The notes under the pieces are model-generated. The model was not told the origin of the DNA. It saw nothing but the letters and a program-made list of their open reading frames with translations, and ran no database searches. A program made the position numbers and the translations under genes. This document shows, piece after piece, positions 24,403 through 34,444 of a stretch of DNA of 64,000 nt. Position 1 is the first letter of the stretch, and each line of letters begins with the position of its first letter. This DNA is from Cryptomeria japonica (lineage: Eukaryota; Streptophyta; Pinopsida; Cupressales; Cupressaceae), in the NCBI RefSeq assembly GCF_030272615.1, contig NC_081410.1, positions 220,771,415 to 220,835,414 on the forward strand, read 5' to 3'.

Positions 24403-24628
24403 AAAGCATCATTTACGCCTTGCTGGAAAGGCCATCATTACCTGGCATTGTGGTAGATCTCCTACTATCTCCAATAAATCGCCACACACTTTGTGGGTTA
24501 CTCAGTGCGAAAATTTGAGCAGCATCGGGAAAGAAGGTCTCAATTTGCAGAGAAACAGAGCAGATAGCCTGCATCCGAAAATGGGAGGAGACCTAAGATG
24601 TGAAGAACCTGACAACACGTCGACCTAG
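24392..24628 (+). CDS. Small ORF overlapping the end of LINE-2 ORF2
   Basis: A 78-residue frame starts with the ATG of ATGACAAGTAA, overlapping the ORF2 stop by 11 bases. It is basic, rich in His, Lys and Asn, and matches no family I recognise. The overlap resembles stop-restart coupling, but a codon-use test would be needed to tell a real ORF from a readable 3' spacer. It ends seven bases before the ATG of the next ORF. Confidence 0.35.
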   Translation: MTSKKHHLRLAGKAIITWHCGRSPTISNKSPHTLWVTQCENLSSIGKEGLNLQRNRADSLHPKMGGDLRCEEPDNTST

Positions 24629-24634
24629 AAAGCA

Positions 24635-25213
24635 ATGCCTAAAGTCTGGGCGAAGCTGGAGAAGGGCTCTCTTACCAACTTCATGGAAAATCTTGAGGAC
24701 TATGACAAAGGTAGGGTTAACTTAGCCATTTCCAAGATTTCTGAAAACTGGTCTAATGGCTCTTTTAAACTTTACGGAGTTAAATTTAAGCTGGACACTG
24801 GGCTTATTTCAACTGTGAATGGAATGCCCCACATCGAGCTTAACTTCTTTCAAGACCTCAAGGTCTCCAACAATGCGGTTAACCTATTCCCGCGGAAAGA
24901 GAAAGAGCAGGCCAAAATAAGCAAGGCTACCGGGGGCTACTACGAAGCTGCAAACATCAAGAAGTCGTGGGGCTGGGTCCTGAACACAATCATGGAGTAT
25001 ATTACGATTGAAGGCCGTTTCTTCAGGGCACACACCTACCACTTTGTGCTCTTAAACCATTTCAGACACGACAAAAAAATGTCTCTACCCTACTACCTTT
25101 TTCGGTCCCTTTCCAGGTCCCTGAACAAACACAGGACTAACCCTTCCAGCCCGATTCTCCATAGCGGGCTCCTGCTGCTCATCTATGAGCATTGCAAAAC
25201 CCTCGCTCTGTAG
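24635..25213 (+). CDS. LINE-2 downstream ORF, plant-transposon-protein-like
   Basis: An intact 192-residue frame. Residues 100-190 (GGYYEAANIKKSWGWVLNTI, then Y-I-T-I-E-G-R-F, R-A-H-T-Y-H-F-V-L-L-N-H-F-R-H and a Leu-rich end) resemble in style the helical 'putative plant transposon protein' domains that accompany plant retroelements; this is from general resemblance, not a search. No catalytic motif is visible. It lies between the RNase H ORF and a coiled-coil ORF, all in the same direction, and so was mobilised with the LINE. It could be a captured host or retroelement gene, or the N-terminal half of a longer protein with 25253-26095 (40-bp gap). Confidence 0.55.
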   Translation: MPKVWAKLEKGSLTNFMENLEDYDKGRVNLAISKISENWSNGSFKLYGVKFKLDTGLISTVNGMPHIELNFFQDLKVSNNAVNLFPRKEKEQAKISKATGGYYEAANIKKSWGWVLNTIMEYITIEGRFFRAHTYHFVLLNHFRHDKKMSLPYYLFRSLSRSLNKHRTNPSSPILHSGLLLLIYEHCKTLAL

Positions 25214-25252
25214 GAAAATAAGCGGATTTTCGCTTCCCCGGGTAAAAGAAAG

Positions 25253-26095
25253 ATGGAAGAGGGAGAAACTAGCAAGGAGAAGGCGTCATCCAGCAAGAAA
25301 AGGAAAAGTGCCCCCGGGTTGGAAATAGAGGACATTGTCAAGGAAAGTAGTGGTATGGAGACAGATGAATCTAATGGTGAAGATAGCTGGAAAGAAGAGG
25401 AGCTGGGCAACGAGAAAGAAAGTGGAGATTTTGAGCCTGGTCAAGATGTAAGCGATCACCCTAGTAAGGACAATAGCCATCTGATGGAAGAAATGACTCC
25501 CAAGGATAATGAGGAAACCGAAGTTAATTCTGAGAAGGAAATAAACAAAGACCTGACTGAGGAAAGGGATAGCAAGGACAAGGAAAGTGCTAGTGAGGGG
25601 CTTATCCTGGATAATCTCAAGAAGCTCTCGGAGGCCAGAATGGATTTCGACATACGGACCTACAAAACCCTGAAAAGCTTGGAAAAGAAAGGGATAAATT
25701 CGGATAAAAAGAGGGAGGATGAAAACAGAGAGCATATTAATTGGAAGCAGGAAATGGAGAACAAGGTAAAATCACTGGAAGAGGGAAAAGAAGCGATGAA
25801 AAATCTGATGGGAGTTATCCCAAGTATCCTCTCCGCTATCACCAAAAACCTGGAGGACATCGCCAAGGTCTTTGACCATACTCCTAAACTGGTTGTGGAT
25901 CTTGACCTGGAGGAGGAGACCATCCAGACTAGAAGTGGTGATGCTACCCTGACGGGCAGGATTGCGAAGAGAACCAGGGCCAGTATCAAGAAAGTTGTGG
26001 CTGCTGCTGCTAAGGACCCTCCCAACTTCAAAGAAAACATCAAAGAGCTACAAGAAATTAGTAGCACCCTGGCTAAAGCCCTGGAAAAAATCTGA
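25253..26095 (+). CDS. LINE-2 downstream ORF, acidic Lys/Glu-rich coiled-coil protein
   Basis: An intact 280-residue frame starting MEEGETSKEKASSSKKRK, where KKRK could act as a nuclear signal. Residues 20-110 are strongly acidic (Glu, Asp, Ser). Residues 115-215 have heptad-like Leu/Ile spacing (L-D-N-L-K-K-L-S-E-A-R, later a V-I-P-S-I-L-S-A-I-T-K-N-L segment). The C-terminus has a T-R-A-S-I-K-K-V-V-A-A-A-A-K stretch. It ends about 160 bp before the A-rich tail, so it is the last ORF of the element. The composition recalls the acidic coiled-coil ORF at 3680-4639, but clear sequence identity is not evident. Possible roles are RNP assembly or chromatin tethering; I cannot show either. Confidence 0.55.
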   Translation: MEEGETSKEKASSSKKRKSAPGLEIEDIVKESSGMETDESNGEDSWKEEELGNEKESGDFEPGQDVSDHPSKDNSHLMEEMTPKDNEETEVNSEKEINKDLTEERDSKDKESASEGLILDNLKKLSEARMDFDIRTYKTLKSLEKKGINSDKKREDENREHINWKQEMENKVKSLEEGKEAMKNLMGVIPSILSAITKNLEDIAKVFDHTPKLVVDLDLEEETIQTRSGDATLTGRIAKRTRASIKKVVAAAAKDPPNFKENIKELQEISSTLAKALEKI

Positions 26096-26776
26096 TTCTT
26101 GGATGGCCTGCTGGCTTTTCGGGGCTTTTGTGGGTTTTCTTTGGTTTTCCGCTAGTTTTTTCTTTTTGGTTCCATTCCTCTCTATTTCTTGTGGCTTTGG
26201 TATTTAAGTCTTGCTTGTAAAGGGTTTCGGGGCCCCTTCAAAACCTCCTTTTTCATTAATAAAAAACAAATAATATCTAACACATAAGATATCCTGAAAA
26301 CACATCAAGAGGTCCAATCCACATGCTACATAAAAGTTGGTCCATAACCTAGATCAACCGGGACCCAATATAGGTCCACACGCTACAACAATGATTTCCA
26401 TATGCCAAATCTCTAACATGATCACCATCAGCATCCTGAAACTCCACCAAAAGCTGCACCAACACCACTTATGCAATTCGTCAAAGATCTTCATCAAAAG
26501 CTCTACCACTGAAACCCTTGCCGAAACTAGAAACCAAGCTTCTAAGCAAACATGATATCATCCGATCACTAGACCAAAACCAACTTAGTGAATATGAGCA
26601 TGAGTATCATGAACATCATATCGGAGCCTACTAGATCATGTCAGATCCAAATCAACTAAAAACCACTCAACCTACTGGGACCATAAGGGTGTCGGTAAAG
26701 CATCCAAATAGCTAGTGTTGGCATCAATGACAAAACATCAATGCAACAAATAATCAATTCCACCAAATGGCCAACA

Positions 26777-26791
26777 ATCTCCCCCTTTGGC
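26777..26791 (-). promoter_or_regulatory. Polypurine tract of copia A
   Basis: On the minus strand GCCAAAGGGGGAGAT directly precedes the TGTTGGCC start of the 3' LTR. This is the classic copia position and composition for the plus-strand primer. The equivalent in copia B is at 47164-47178. Confidence 0.88.
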
Positions 26792-27157
26792 ATTGATGAC
26801 AACACTAGATGTGAAAAACATCTAAGTACCAAGAAATGCCAAACAAGTCTCCCCCAATGGAAGACAACCAATAATCTCCCGCATATAGCTCTGAAATAAA
26901 GACCAAACTCCCCCTGTGAATAATATCTCTGTAAAGCTCTAAATCTCTCCCTTTTCTTTTTCTTTTTCCTTTTTCACATCAATATCAGTCCCCCTTTGAC
27001 ATCAATGCCAGAAATCTGACAAAAATATCAAAGCAAAAACATAAACTACTGAATCACAAAACTAACTACTCCCCCTGAGCAATAGAATCCCCACATTAGT
27101 GCCAAATTGAATAGTATCTTTGATAATGCATACCGGGCTGATGCCAAACCGCATCAA

Positions 27158-28849
27158 TCAAGTCTCTACGGGAGGGGCAAAAACTCCCAATCTGTCTCTC
27201 AAGTACTCAAATGATTCCTTGGGTAAAGGTTTAGTAAAAATATCTCCAATCTGCTCTTTAGTGTTCACATAAACCAGTCTAACTTCATTTGCTTCCACCT
27301 TGTCCTTCAAAAAGTTGTACTTGATAGAAATATGCTTTGTCTTATAATGAAATACCAGATTCTTTGATATATCAATAGCAACAGATTTATCACAGTGAAT
27401 AACTACTGGTGCATCACAATCCACCTTTATATCCTTCAACATTTTCATCATCCATAAAACTTGTGTACAGTTAGTAGCAGCAACAACATATTTAGCTTCA
27501 ACAGTAGATAAAGAAGTACATGATTGTTTCTTGCTGATCCATGAAACCAACTTCTTTCCAAGAAAGAAAGCTCCACCGAAAGTACTTTTCCGGTCATCAA
27601 CATCTCCAGCCCAATCAGCATCTGTATATGCACATAAAGTAAAGTTGTCATCCTTAGGGTACCACAAATCATATTCTGATGTACCTTGCAAGTATCTAAA
27701 AATCCTTTTCACTGCAATCTCGTGATTTTCTCTAGGATCACTCTGAAATCTTGAAACAATACAAACAACATTCATAATGTCAGGCCTATTCTGAGTCAAA
27801 TAAAGTAGACCTCCAATCATAGATTTATATCTTGTAGGATTTACCGGTGCAGAAACATCTTTTCTTGTCAATTTCTCACTTGTAACCATAGGAGTACTTA
27901 CCGGTTTAGAATCTCTCATACCAAACTTCTTCAACAATTCCTTAGCATATTTAGTTTGACAAATAAAAATACCTTTGTCAGTCTAAGTAATTTGCAAATG
28001 TAAGAAAAATTTCATCTCACCAATCATAGACATCTCAAATTCTTTCTCCACATTCTTAGAAAATTCTATGCATAACTTATCTTCACCTCCAAAAATAATG
28101 TCATCAACAAATACTTCAATAATCAGTATATCATCATCAGTGATTTTATAATATAAATTACTATCAACACTACCCTTTGTAAAACCAAGTTTCAAAAGAA
28201 TATTATCCAACCTTGCATACCAAGCTCTAGGTGCTTGTTTCAATCCATATAAAGCTTTCCTTAACCTGCAAACCATGTTTGTATCATCTTGTAGTGAAAA
28301 AACATCAGGTTGCTCAATATAGACTTCCTCATCAAGATCCCCATTCAAAAATGCACATTTAACATCCATCTAATAAACCTTGTAGTTTTTATAAGCAACA
28401 TAGGCAAGAAATAATCTTACAATTTCAATCCTAGCTATAGGTGCAAAAGTCTCTCCATAATCAATTCTTTCCTTCTAACAATATCCTTTATAAACCAATC
28501 TAGCCTTATTCCTTATAACTTGACCATCCTTATTCAATTTATTTCTAAAAACCCATTTAGTTCCAATAACATTTTTATTTTTAGGCCGGGGAACCAAAGT
28601 CCATGTATTATTTTTCTCAATATGATCTTATTATTCTTCCATAGCTTTCAACCAATATTCATCTTTACATGCCTCAATTACTGATACCGGTTCAACTTGT
28701 GAAATTAAACATACGTCATTAGTTTCCAGGATAATTCTTGTCATCACTCCATTGCTCTTATCCCCAATGATTTGATCTTTTGAATGATTCAATTTCACAT
28801 ACCTAGGAGTAATCTGACTCTCTGTTCCTCTTCTTTGTTCTTCAGTCAC
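27158..28849 (-). pseudogene. Copia A reverse transcriptase and RNase H
   Basis: From 28849 downward: an R-Y-V-K-L-N-H linker, W-V-F-R-N-K-L-N, then [12 protein letters not shown] (first catalytic Asp), [13 protein letters not shown] and the intact active site V-F-V-D-D-I-I-F-G near 28100. The RNase H part (27937-27158) keeps Y-T-D-A-D-W-A-G-D and the S-T-V-E-A motif, but the usual C-D-N reads C-D-K. Stops near 28620-28630, 28370 and 27985 and a degenerate stretch at 28380-28620 disrupt it. It would copy element RNA into DNA in the particle. Confidence 0.88.
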
Positions 28850-28891
28850 TGTAGAATTTTTTGATATTGTCAGAGTAACTGGTTCAACACT

Positions 28892-30382
28892 CTATTCTGG
28901 TAAAGGTGCTACCGGTTCAGATATAATCATTTCCATTGTCGGTTCCTTCTCATAAACTCTGATTTGACTTCTGTTTAGCTCATCTACTTTGACATTAGCA
29001 CTCTCCATAATTCTATGCAATCTCTTGTTATAACATCTATATGCCTTGCTTTCGTTAGAATAACCAATAAATATGCCTTCATCATATCTAAGATCAAATT
29101 TGCCAATGATATCATCTCTCCTGATATAACATTTACTACCAATTTTTTTGAAATACTTAACTGTAGGTGTATTACCAAACCATAATTCATAAGGTGTCTT
29201 ACCGGTTTCTCCTTTGATATGTACTCTGTTGAATATATAAACCGCTGTGCTCACTGCTTCTCTCCAATAGATATGAGGTAGACTAGCTTCCATCATCATT
29301 GTTATAGCAACATCCAAGATAGTTTTGTTCTTCCTTTCCACAACTCCATTCTGCTGAGGTGTCCGGGGAGCAGAAAATTGTCTTCTTATACCATGCTTCT
29401 CACAAAAGTTATTAAACTCATTGGATGTGAATTCTCCACCATGATCTGACCTCAAACATTTAATCTTCAATCCTGTCTCAGTTTCCACTTTAGCCTTAAA
29501 GATTTAAAACTTTTCAAATGCTTCAAATTTTTTCTTTAGAAAAGTAACCCACATTATTCTAGAATAATCATCAATGATTAGCATGAAATATCTATCACCT
29601 TGAAATTTTTTAACTCTAGCAGGGCCACACAAATTAGTATGAATAAGACCAAGAACATCATTTGATTTATCTTGTATACTCCTAAAAGAGGTTTTGATAT
29701 GTTTACTCATTTGACATTCTTTACATACCGAATTATAGGGCTTCATAATCTTAGGTATATCCCTAACTGCCTTAGTTGAACTGATCTCTACAATGCAATC
29801 AAAATTCATACGACACAACCTTTTATGCCATAGCCAACTCTCAACAATCCATGTAATCAAACATGTCTTCTCACCGGAGTTCAAATGAAATATGTTACCT
29901 TTAGTCTGTGTACCGGTTGCAATCTCCAAACTAGATCTGTTAATGATTTTGCATTCTCCATCCCTAAACTGTAATTGAAATCCCTTATCCACCAATTGTC
30001 CTACACTCAAAATATTATGCCTTAAACCTTCAACATAATAAACATTGTCAGTATTGTTCTTACCATCCAATGATATAGTTCCTTTTCCTTTGATCATACA
30101 TGCTTTGTCATCTCCAAATCTAACTAGACCGCCATCAAATTCTCGCAAAGATATAAACTTCCCTTTATCTCCAGTCATATGATGTGAACAACCACTGTCA
30201 ATTACCCATTCATTCTTGTCTTCAATTTTAGAAGCAAGTGCCTTCTCTTCAGGTACATTCTCTTCCAATGTTGGATCATCTTCCTTGATAGCCAAGAATA
30301 CCCACTCCTTCCCATTGTCGGAACCACTAGCAAAGTCTTCTACCGGTTCATAATCAGAATCAGTAATGCCTTCCTCATCCAC
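28892..30382 (-). pseudogene. Copia A protease and integrase
   Basis: The protease motif D-S-G-C-S-H-H-M-T lies near 30200. The integrase zinc domain reads H-K-R-L-C-R-M-N-F-D, where the second His is Arg, and keeps C-K-E-C. The core has lost its first catalytic residue: the usual I-H-T-D-L-C-G-P reads I-H-T-N-L-C-G-P (29633-29635). R-S-D-H-G-G-E-F and Q-Q-N-G-V-V-E-R-K-N keep the second Asp and the Glu. One stop near 29500 separates the two halves. The C-terminal G-Y-S-N-E-S-K-A-Y-R segment is typical of copia. Confidence 0.88.
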
Positions 30383-30430
30383 TATGTAGCATGATTTGTC
30401 TTTGTTTTTCCTGTACTTATACTTGTTTTG

Positions 30431-31376
30431 TTATCTAGGGTTAGGCTTAAACGGTCTTCTAACTCTTTCTTCAAATCTTGAATTCCTTTCATATCTAGAT
30501 GCAAAATGACCAATCTTATTACCTGCAAAACCTTTAAAAGGTGCTTTTCCTTCATACTTACTTCCTACCGGTCCTTTAGGTACTCTTCTAGCAAATAGTG
30601 CTTCAAGTTGCTCAAAGTCATCATCTTCTCTCTTCATATCTTCCAATTCCTTTGCATATAAAGCTTTCCAATGTTTCTTACCGGTTGCAGATGTATATGC
30701 ATGAAAAGCAAGTTTAGTCTTCACAAAGGTCCAAAATTTTCAAGCTCAAAAGCATATAGTTTCCCAACCAAGGTATCTCTATTGACAAATGTATTAGCCA
30801 TTGTTCTCAACTCATTAATAGTAGTAGCCTTCATTTTGTAAGCCGGTGGTAGGACTCTTAGAACTTTAGAAATAATTTCATCTTCGCTCAGAGTTCCACT
30901 TGAACATTATATTTCCACAATAATATCATTTACCTTTTCCATGAATGCAGTAATCCTTTCATCTTCTTCCATCTTCACGTTTTCAAATCTCACCCGGTAA
31001 CCACAAAGTTTAGCAATATTCACTGTAGGGTCACCTTCATTAAGAGTCTCCAACTTATCTCATATAGCCTTTTTCTAGATGATTTGTTGGTTAATCTCAT
31101 TATTTGTTGATCAGAAAGTGCACACAAGAGGGCTTCTCTTGCTCTACAATCATTCTCAAGCTCCTTGTCCAGGTTTACCGGAGGAGGATGGCCAGATCTC
31201 GGATTATAGGGTGTGACACCATTTTGTGTGATCTGCCAAATCTCCTTGCCAAGACATCTCAGATGAGTCTCCATCCGAATCTTCCATACTATGTAATTTA
31301 TTCCATCAAGCCTCAAAATATCCCTCCAAAAGATAGCTCGAGATGAACTGGATGAACTTGAACTGTTAGACACCAT
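30431..31376 (-). pseudogene. Copia A gag with destroyed zinc knuckle
   Basis: The N-terminal part (31376-31020) has a poly-Ser start, L-D-G-I-N-Y-I-V-W-K-I-R-M-E and E-N-D-C-R-A-R-E-A-L-L-C-A-L, marking a copia gag (UBN2/DUF4219 type). After frameshifts the C-terminal part (30724-30431) reads G-F-A-G-N-K-I-G-H-F-A-S-R-Y where copia B has C-F-A-C-N-K-I-G-H-F-A-S-K-C, so all three Cys of the CCHC are lost. Gag packages RNA; this one could not bind it through the knuckle. Confidence 0.87.
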
Positions 31377-31420
31377 AGGATCTTCCTCAAGCGGTTAAGC
31401 TTTTTGCAGAGAGGACCAAA

Positions 31421-31434
31421 GCTTTGATACCAAT
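31421..31434 (-). promoter_or_regulatory. Primer-binding site of copia A
   Basis: ATTGGTATCAAAGC on the minus strand follows the LTR end CTAACA directly. It is one base from the usual TGGTATCAGAGC that pairs with initiator-Met tRNA. Confidence 0.88.
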
Positions 31435-32638
31435 TGTTAGACAGTTCAAATAACCAGAAGACAATTGAGAGGGGAGGGGGGTGAATCAATTGTCATAGAT
31501 TACCAGAACCATTAGCAGTTAAAACTTTAATACCATAACCCAAAACATTAATACCGGAATAGTAGTTAAACCAATTAAGCATAAACAATAATCACAGAAT
31601 AAATACCATCCACATGACACCAAGATTTATACATGCAAAACCCGGTAAAGGGAAAAACCACAGTGGGAATCCCACCCACAATCAGATAATACTTTTGTAG
31701 TAAGAATGTGAATTACAATTGAGGGGCCTGCACTTGCAGGAAGGCAACAACTTAGAGCACATTGCTCATCACAAAAGGAGTCTCACTGACTACATAGAAA
31801 TCCAGACTACAATCCAGAGAAGTCTGCAAAAGATAGCATCTCCTATGCCTGAGTACAATTCTGGTTAAGCTCAATACCGAAGGACTAAATCCTCTTACAT
31901 AAACCCAATTCGATCTTCAATGATCAACCAAATCCTCTGCCTAACTGATATTACATTATTCACACATTACATTCCTTTCCCATAACCATGTATAATCTAT
32001 AATGAGATCTTACATCTATATATACAAACCCTCGACCATAAACAATTAGGTCGGCCACCAGATAATAAACCAATTACATAATTATAAACTATGTCCGCCT
32101 TAGACCAAACAAATAATATCCAACACATAAGACATCCTAAAAACAAATCGAGAGGTCCAATCCACACGCTACATAAAAGTCGGTCCATAACCTAGATCAA
32201 TCGGGACCCAGTATAGGTCCACACGCTACAACAATGATCTCCATCCGCCAAGTCTCAAACATGATCACCATCAACATCTTGAAACTCCACCAAAAGTTGC
32301 ACCAACACCACTTATACAATTCATCAAAGATCTTCATCAAAAGCTCTGTCGATGAAACCCTCATCGGAACTAGAAACCAAGCTTCTAAGCAAACATGATA
32401 GCATTTGATCACCACTCCAAAACCAACTTTCTGAATATGAGCATGAGTATCATGAACAAGCCAATTCCATAACCAAATCATACCGAAGCCTACCGGATCA
32501 TGCTTGATCCAAATCAACCAGAAACCACTCAACCTACCGGGACCAAAAGGGTGCCGATAAAGCATCCAAACATCTAGTGTTGGTATCAATGACAAAACAT
32601 CAATGCAACACATAATCAATTCCACCAAATGGCCAATA
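31435..32638 (-). repeat. 5' LTR of copia A
   Basis: A 1204-bp LTR, complete. On the minus strand it starts TATTGGCC (canonically TGTTGGCC, one change) and ends CTAACA. It matches the split 3' LTR across both halves. The end nearest the PBS has a G-rich tract (31471-31481) in an imperfect inverted repeat. A TATA-like tatatatac is present near 32016-32024. Confidence 0.88.
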
Positions 32639-32643
32639 TATTG

Positions 32644-32719
32644 ATCAAGGCATCTCTTGATCAACCACTTTTTTGTCAGGGGCATTGCAACCCCTAACAT
32701 TTTATGAAAGGACCTTCAT
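32644..32719 (-). pseudogene. LINE-1 ORF2 start (endonuclease N-terminus)
   Basis: From the ATG at 32719 the minus frame reads M-K-V-L-S-stop-N-V-R-G-C-N-A-P-D-K-K, matching the usual start of plant LINE ORF2 (M-K-I-x-S-W-N-V-R-G-L-N). The stop replaces the invariant Trp, as expected of TGG to TAG. It ends at the copia A target duplication and continues at 21447. The Asn needed for metal binding is retained. Confidence 0.78.
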
Positions 32720-32780
32720 TTCTCCCAGGAAAAAGGCATAGCCTTTTCTCAATCTAAATTCGCTTTGACCCTTTGCACTC

Positions 32781-34444
32781 TCAGCTTTCTAACTGCATTT
32801 TAATTATTTTTGGACCTCTCCGTCTTTTCTCCCTTGTCTTGGCTTTATCCCTACCAAATTTAGATTGACTTAGCGTACATTTTCTTAGAATACCTTTTGT
32901 GGCCGAAAGACCCGATAAGTCTTTCTCCTTTTTGTTCTCCATACAATTAATATCGCTCAGCATTCCAATCAAAGAAGTGCCAAAGTCTCTATTTTCCTCC
33001 ATCAAAAGCTCTACATTTCTTACAAGAGAAATCCAAATATCTTTAAACTAGGCATATTCCATTGCTCCATCTACCTCCTCTTTTTCAAATCTTGTCAATG
33101 TTAACCAATGATCACAACTAGCCTCCTTATCTAATGTTTCAACTCATTGTCCAACAATACACAAATCTTAGACTTACTCCCATCCTCAGCATCCCGCATA
33201 TGCGTATTCTCTCCTAAGGGATTGCAGATAGGTAGTTTCTCTTGATCCAAACCCTTCTCCTCAACAACCTTGTTGGCTTCCGCCCTCAGCATGACTTCCT
33301 CCAAATATGGAGAAGCTTTAATCATCCTGTCACAATTACCCATTCTTATGATAATCAAAGGATCATCAAACACCCTATCCTTATTAAGATCTTCCTCTAA
33401 GACACCCTCTATACCCCCTACAATCGATATTTCTTTTTCAAATTCAGGTGGAACCCTACCCCCTTTGTCAATGTCCATAGAACTCAAGCCATCTTGGTCC
33501 ACATAGCTTGTTCGGTCCTTATTGATGTCCTCTAGTTTGTCAGTAAGAATACTCTGTTCTAGCCCTTTCCTTTTCTTATTCCTTGTACAATCCTCAACTG
33601 TGTGGCCAACTTCTTTGCATTTCGAATAATTTTCCACTATATCCTCCACTTCAATCTCTTGCCACTAACACCCTTCCCTAGATCAATTTTCTATTCCTAA
33701 CATACATACTATGTTCTTTTTTGTCCAAGCCTCATTCGCCTTCAAGAATTTCCCAATTCTATCACCAATGCATTTTAGGGTTTTAAGGTCCTAGTACTCA
33801 TGAGGCAAGTTGTACAATTTGATCCAAATTGACACCTCTTCAATGGATGCTTTCTTTATATCAAAGTTGGGCACCCGATATCTAATGAAAAATCCCATTC
33901 CCCCAATCATGAATGGACCATTATTCAAAATCCACACCTTCTCTCTTGCATTAGTACAAATAACCAAATAGAATCCATTTGGAAGTGTTTTTAGATCAAA
34001 ATATTTACCCCATTGCTCATCACACCATTTTCTTACCCTTGAAAAGGCAGACTAGCCCTTAACCCATTTCATGAAAAATACATTTTCTTTTAAAAACAAT
34101 CGTATCTTTCCATTGAGTATTATCAACATTCAAAGAAATCACTCGATTATTCTCAGTTTTGATACATATCCATTTTTTCAGTGGTTTTGCATCCTTCTGC
34201 TTTAGCCTCCACAATTTATTTTCTATGCTTTTGAAGTCCAAATTAGGGCTAGAGTGAATCCTTTCAAACTCCCATCTATTATTTGTGAAAGAGTCTCATT
34301 TATCCTTATTGTTTATTCAAAGCTGCGATGGTTCATGATTCCCATTTGCCAGATCCTTCCATGCCCTCCCTAGTGGCCTCCAAACAATGTTTCGATACCC
34401 TTGAAATTTGTGTTCCCTGACCGACCAACCATTTCTGCTTCCAT
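32781..34444 (-). pseudogene. LINE-1 ORF1 (DUF4283-type, zinc knuckle)
   Basis: The frame from the ATG at 34444 to the stop at 32781 would be about 550 residues, normal for plant LINE ORF1. A DUF4283-like region is visible at about 34240-33800 (K-L-W-R-L-K-Q-K-D, G-F-Y-L-V-I-C-T-N, then F-I-R-Y-R-V-P-N-F-D). The knuckle near 33587-33628 reads Y-S-K-C-K-E-V-G-H-T-V-E-D-C, with the first Cys changed to Tyr. The C-terminal tail is Lys/Arg-rich. At least three stops break it. It would coat LINE RNA. It is followed at about 60 bp by the ORF2 ATG. Confidence 0.8.

Larger units (their letters stand above)
22107..26256 (+). mobile_element. LINE-2: 5'-truncated non-LTR retrotransposon with extra 3' ORFs
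   Basis: The insert begins within the RT (N-G-S-P-F-S-F-F, the segment before the G-L-R-Q motif) and ends in an A-rich tail (attaataaaaaacaaa). 5' truncation plus an A-rich 3' end is typical of target-primed reverse transcription. Order: partial RT, thumb region, zinc-binding region, RNase H, then three ORFs (24392, 24635, 25253) before a short 3' UTR. Only a few stops and one or two frameshifts occur, so it is much younger than LINE-1 and must postdate copia A. Clear target duplications are not visible. Confidence 0.82.
21453..26776 (-). repeat. 3' LTR of copia A, split by LINE-2
   Basis: The halves 21453-22106 and 26257-26776 together match the 5' LTR (31435-32638), about 1.2 kb. LINE-2 occupies the middle. 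About 25 bp present in the other LTR (around 32090-32115) are missing at the junction, suggesting a small target deletion on LINE integration. The outer end carries a poly-G tract within an imperfect inverted repeat (caattga...tcaattc). Confidence 0.85.
21453..32638 (-). mobile_element. Copia A: Ty1/copia retrotransposon, complete but degenerate
   Basis: All parts are present in order on the minus strand: 5' LTR (32638-31435), PBS, gag, protease, integrase, RT, RNase H, polypurine tract and 3' LTR (26776-21453, itself invaded by LINE-2). LTR ends are TGTTGGCC...CTAACA. The flanks gattg (21448-21452) and tattg (32639-32643) are a 5-bp target duplication with one change. Removing the element rejoins the LINE-1 endonuclease (C-L-D-Q to S-R-P-D-V-I-F). 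Gene order with integrase before RT defines Ty1/copia. Stops and frameshifts in every module mean it is dead. Confidence 0.9.

Noticed and set aside
25286-26067. Minus-strand ORFs of 149 and 135 codons opposite the coiled-coil ORF
   Set aside because: They are antisense shadows of the plus-strand frame, rich in Leu/Ser as expected from complementing Lys/Glu codons.
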